Assembly: GCA_964444135.1 (NCBI GenBank)
Contig: CAYUFX010000169.1
Coordinates: forward strand, 1-7,000
Source: NIOZ-UU13 sp964444135
Lineage (GTDB): Bacteria; Planctomycetota; Phycisphaerae; Sedimentisphaerales; Anaerobacaceae
Reading direction: 5' to 3'
DNA length: 7,000 bases
A model generated the notes under the pieces. It saw only the letters and a program-made list of their open reading frames with translations. It made no database searches and was not told the origin of the DNA. Shown here one piece after another: positions 5,347 to 7,000 of the stretch. The position numbers and the translations under genes were made by a program. Numbering within the stretch: position 1 is the first letter of the stretch; the number at the start of each line of letters is the position of its first letter.

Positions 5347-5471
5347 AAACAGGAAGTAAACTCCAGGTCTGACACTAATCAGGTTAGAGGGGCTCAGGGC
5401 GAACTAAGGAAGCGTATCTTGTGTTGAAGGAAAAGAATAACGGAAAAGGAGGGGAAAGTCAAAGGAAAATT

Positions 5472-5506
5472 TGGTTAATTGGTTAATTTGTGAATTAGTT
5501 AATTGG
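5472..5506. repeat. GTTAAT-rich short repeat, copy 2
   Basis: The words TTGGTTAATTGGTTAATT and AGTTAATTGG match the array at 2871-2928. It marks the start of the second repeat island. Positions 5347-5471 upstream hold nothing I can assign. Confidence 0.5.
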
Positions 5507-5510
5507 CCCT

Positions 5511-5770
5511 TAGTTTGTGCTCAGGGTAAACTGCGTCGAGACATCTGGCTGCGGACGATAGTTGACTTCCATTCGAGAACAGATTTCTCCGCTACGGCCT
5601 GCCGTTGGTAGTCCTTCGGTCGAAATGACCGAGTGGAGATTGCCGCCCCTTCGACTACCCCTTCGGCTGCGCTCAGGGCTACGGCTAATTCAGGGCAAGC
5701 TCTTGTGCTCTGAATGACCCCCTTAGAGTAAACCCCCGATGAGAAGAATCGGGGGCAAGCCCCCGACAGA
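5511..5770. repeat. Second REP-like repeat island with GC-rich hairpins
   Basis: Several dispersed repeat units are packed together. They include a CGGTC/GACCG hairpin (5617-5631), a TCGACTAC word (5651-5658) followed by GGCTGCGCTCAGG (5665-5677), and CCCCCTTAGAGTA (5718-5730). A perfect stem CCCCCGAT/ATCGGGGG (5733-5740/5748-5755) follows, overlapping CGGGGG/CCCCCG (5750-5755/5760-5765). The last two stems share one strand and are alternatives. Three words are identical to 2253-2345, so both islands carry the same composite element. The long minus-strand frame across it reads mostly repeat peptide and is not a gene. Positions 5771-5874 hold nothing I can assign. Confidence 0.65.
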
Positions 5771-5874
5771 AAAGCAGGTAAGCTCACATCGGAGGTAAAC
5801 TGAAGAAATAAAGTAGAAATGAGCCGAATGTCAGGTATAGATAAATATAAGCTTAATTCATAGGAAAATCTTAG

Positions 5875-5902
5875 TTGACATTTTAAGAAGAGAAGGCATA
5901 AT
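5875..5902 (+). promoter_or_regulatory. Promoter of the SYLF lipoprotein gene
   Basis: A perfect TTGACA (5875-5880) is followed after 16 bp by CATAAT (5897-5902), a five-of-six match. Transcription would begin near 5909, leaving a leader of about 57 nt. Confidence 0.65.
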
Positions 5903-5904
5903 TT

Positions 5905-5918
5905 GCCGGATATCCGGC
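5905..5918. promoter_or_regulatory. 14-bp palindrome at the lipoprotein gene start site, operator candidate
   Basis: GCCGGATATCCGGC is a perfect palindrome two bases downstream of the -10 box and covers the predicted +1. A third CCGG follows at 5928-5931. The position suits a repressor site. The sequence is unrelated to the TTAGCCAA palindrome at 3035-3058. Confidence 0.4.
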
Positions 5919-5965
5919 GACTGTCGTCCGGTCCCTTTTGAACTTTGTAGAATATGGAGAAGAGA

Positions 5966-6538
5966 ATGCAGAGCACACTATTAAAGACTATCTTGAGTCT
6001 GGTGAGCATTGCAACAATAGCAGGCTGTGGACCCGGGGGGAACCTGACGGTCGTAGAAAAGCGGCAGGTCGTGATGGATATGGAAAACGAAACCCTTGAA
6101 AGATTGTACAGAGAAGCCCCCGGTACCAGAGAGAAGATTGCGAATGCAGCCGGCTACGGCACCTTCAGTAATGCCAACGTCAATTTGATTATCGCCAGCG
6201 CAGGAGGCGGTTATGGCGTGGTTGTTGATAATGCGACCGGAAAACGTACCTATATGAAGATGGCATTAGGCGGTGTCGGCCTTGGCTTGGGTGTAAAAGA
6301 TTATCGTGTCGTTATGATATTCAAGGACAGGACCACGCTTAATAATTTTGTTGAAAGCGGCTGGGATTTTGGTGCCCATGCAGATGCTGCGGCCAAAGCC
6401 GGTGAAACGGGAGGCGAGCTGAGCGAAGAGGGAGATATAATCTCCGGGATAGAGGTGTATTCGATGACAGAGTCCGGTCTGGCTTTGCAGGCGACTGTGG
6501 CTGGTACCAAATACTGGAAAGACGACAAACTTAACTGA
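5966..6538 (+). CDS. SYLF (YSC84-like) domain lipoprotein
   Basis: This 190-residue protein has a lipoprotein signal: hydrophobic residues 5-19, then lipobox TIAGC with lipidated Cys21. Gly22 after the Cys does not suggest inner-membrane retention by the Asp+2 rule, so outer-membrane anchoring in the periplasm is likely. Residues 35-186 fit the SYLF/YSC84 (DUF500) family, which binds lipids and occurs in bacterial envelope lipoproteins. Its marks are a helical lead-in, ANAAGYGTFSNANVN, the glycine-rich SAGGGYGVVVD, a second glycine-rich stretch MALGGVGLGLGVKDY followed by VVMIFKD, and WDFGAHADAAAKAG near the end. Cellular role is unknown. The frame opens four codons earlier (ATG 5954), but GGAG lies six bases before the ATG at 5966, which is preferred. 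It appears monocistronic, with its own promoter and a separate promoter just downstream. Confidence 0.88.
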   Translation: MQSTLLKTILSLVSIATIAGCGPGGNLTVVEKRQVVMDMENETLERLYREAPGTREKIANAAGYGTFSNANVNLIIASAGGGYGVVVDNATGKRTYMKMALGGVGLGLGVKDYRVVMIFKDRTTLNNFVESGWDFGAHADAAAKAGETGGELSEEGDIISGIEVYSMTESGLALQATVAGTKYWKDDKLN

Positions 6539-6566
6539 CAGTTGTTGTTCATTCTGAGGGCACCTC

Positions 6567-6594
6567 TTGACAACGGCCTGAGTATTGGTATAAA
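6567..6594 (+). promoter_or_regulatory. Promoter upstream of the truncated Tat-leader ORF
   Basis: TTGACA (6567-6572) is followed after 16 bp by TATAAA (6589-6594), matching six of six and five of six. Transcription would begin near 6601, about 54 nt before the ATG at 6655. The promoter looks intact although the ORF it serves is reduced to a signal peptide. Confidence 0.65.
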
Positions 6595-6654
6595 CATAGC
6601 GACTCGTGAACATAAGGTATAGCCTGTTTGGATTGGACAACGGAGGATTTGAGC

Positions 6655-6753
6655 ATGAATCATCATTCAGTAACGCGACGTGACTTTCTAAAGACAACTG
6701 CGATTACGGCGGGGGGTGTGGCCTTGCCTTATTTTGTCCCGGCCTCGGCATAG
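6655..6753 (+). pseudogene. Remnant of a Tat-exported protein gene: signal peptide only
   Basis: The 32-codon ORF has GGAGG nine bases before its ATG and encodes a complete twin-arginine signal. It has the motif SVTRRDFLK (residues 5-13), the hydrophobic core TTAITAGGVALPYF, and PASA at the end, where signal peptidase would cut. A TAG follows immediately. In planctomycetes this leader style often begins secreted Gfo/Idh/MocA-type oxidoreductases and usually continues as ALG. One extra T would turn GCATAGGT into GCATTAGGT (Ala-Leu-Gly). Even in that frame only about 29 codons remain before a stop near 6838, with no recognisable oxidoreductase, so most of the gene is missing. Frameshift plus deletion is the likeliest cause. 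A sequencing or assembly error alone does not explain the lost domain. Confidence 0.65.
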
Positions 6754-6970
6754 GTGAGGTGGTAGTGAAGAATAATTTGAATCTTCGAGGCGGTTACGAT
6801 ATTCTATTGCGAATAAGAAATTCAGTTTTCACTCCTTAAGGATGTAGGGAGTAAAACTATTATAGAGTTGTATGTGAGCTCATTTTATACCAAGATGATA
6901 TACAACAGAGTGCTATCGATGAAGTACAAAACAGGGGGCTAAACAATCTTTCCATTTGGAGGAATACGTA

Positions 6971-7000
6971 ATGAAGATGCTAACATCTCACAAGACAGTC
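6971..7000 (+). CDS. Start of a gene cut by the window edge
   Basis: GGAGG lies eight bases before an ATG, and ten codons (MKMLTSHKTV) are visible before the window ends. The basic first residues would suit a signal peptide, but no function can be given. The upstream gap (6754-6970) holds an inverted repeat, GTTGTAT 6867-6873 and ATACAAC 6900-6906, and no clear promoter. Confidence 0.55.
   Translation, partial: MKMLTSHKTV

Noticed and set aside
5521..6009. 162-codon minus-strand ORF
   Set aside because: It runs across the REP island, the lipoprotein promoter and the lipoprotein start. Part of its sequence is the well-known translation artefact of the CTCAGG-type repeat.
6266..6697. Two overlapping minus-strand ORFs (121 and 143 codons)
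   Set aside because: They are antisense to the SYLF lipoprotein gene, the next promoter and the Tat leader, and have no recognisable domain.
6751..6765. Amber read-through after the Tat leader (TAG as a sense codon)
   Set aside because: Reading on in the same frame meets another TAG and then TGA within six codons, so recoding would not rescue a protein.

Overview
The window most resembles the chromosome of a planctomycete, probably of the Phycisphaerae/Sedimentisphaerales type. This is inferred from gene style: a secreted beta-propeller (PD40) protein with a dockerin and a LamG-like domain, a Tat leader of the type found on planctomycete secreted oxidoreductases, small HTH, HEAT-repeat and Cys-rich proteins, and intergenic DNA full of short repeats, including units that would read as Asn-Lys-Pro-Asn-rich peptides. 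No rRNA, tRNA, transposase or CRISPR array is visible.

Layout. Positions 1-412 hold no gene, but contain a perfect 12-bp inverted repeat (104-115/173-184) and a strong plus-strand intrinsic terminator (297-347); together they may be the end of a long 3' UTR or a small structured RNA. Three minus-strand genes follow in transcription order: an HTH DNA-binding protein (2093 to 1479), a HEAT-repeat protein (1345 to 884) and a 63-residue Cys-rich protein (604 to 413). The HTH gene has a good promoter (2158-2186). Positions 2187-3463 are a gene-free repeat island. It contains a second, near-consensus minus-strand promoter followed at +1 by a perfect 24-bp palindrome, with no convincing gene behind it. 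Its upstream A-rich box and TTAGCCAAT half-site also occur at the HTH promoter.

On the plus strand, a promoter at 3464-3491 leads into an unrecognised basic 30-codon ORF (3536-3628) and then, 12 bp later, into the PD40/dockerin/LamG-like secreted protein (3641-5317). A second repeat island (5318-5874) follows. Next is a SYLF/YSC84-domain lipoprotein (5966-6538) with a consensus promoter and a 14-bp palindrome at its predicted transcription start. A further near-consensus promoter (6567-6594) drives an ORF that encodes a complete Tat signal peptide and then stops (6655-6753), a probable gene remnant. The window ends ten codons into a gene starting at 6971.

Most plus-strand products are exported: a secreted propeller/dockerin protein, a lipoprotein and a Tat leader. 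The minus-strand trio looks intracellular and regulatory or accessory. I see no complete defence or metabolic system. The most unusual material is the orphan promoter/palindrome that echoes the HTH promoter, the candidate structured RNA, the coding-like repeats and the truncated Tat gene.
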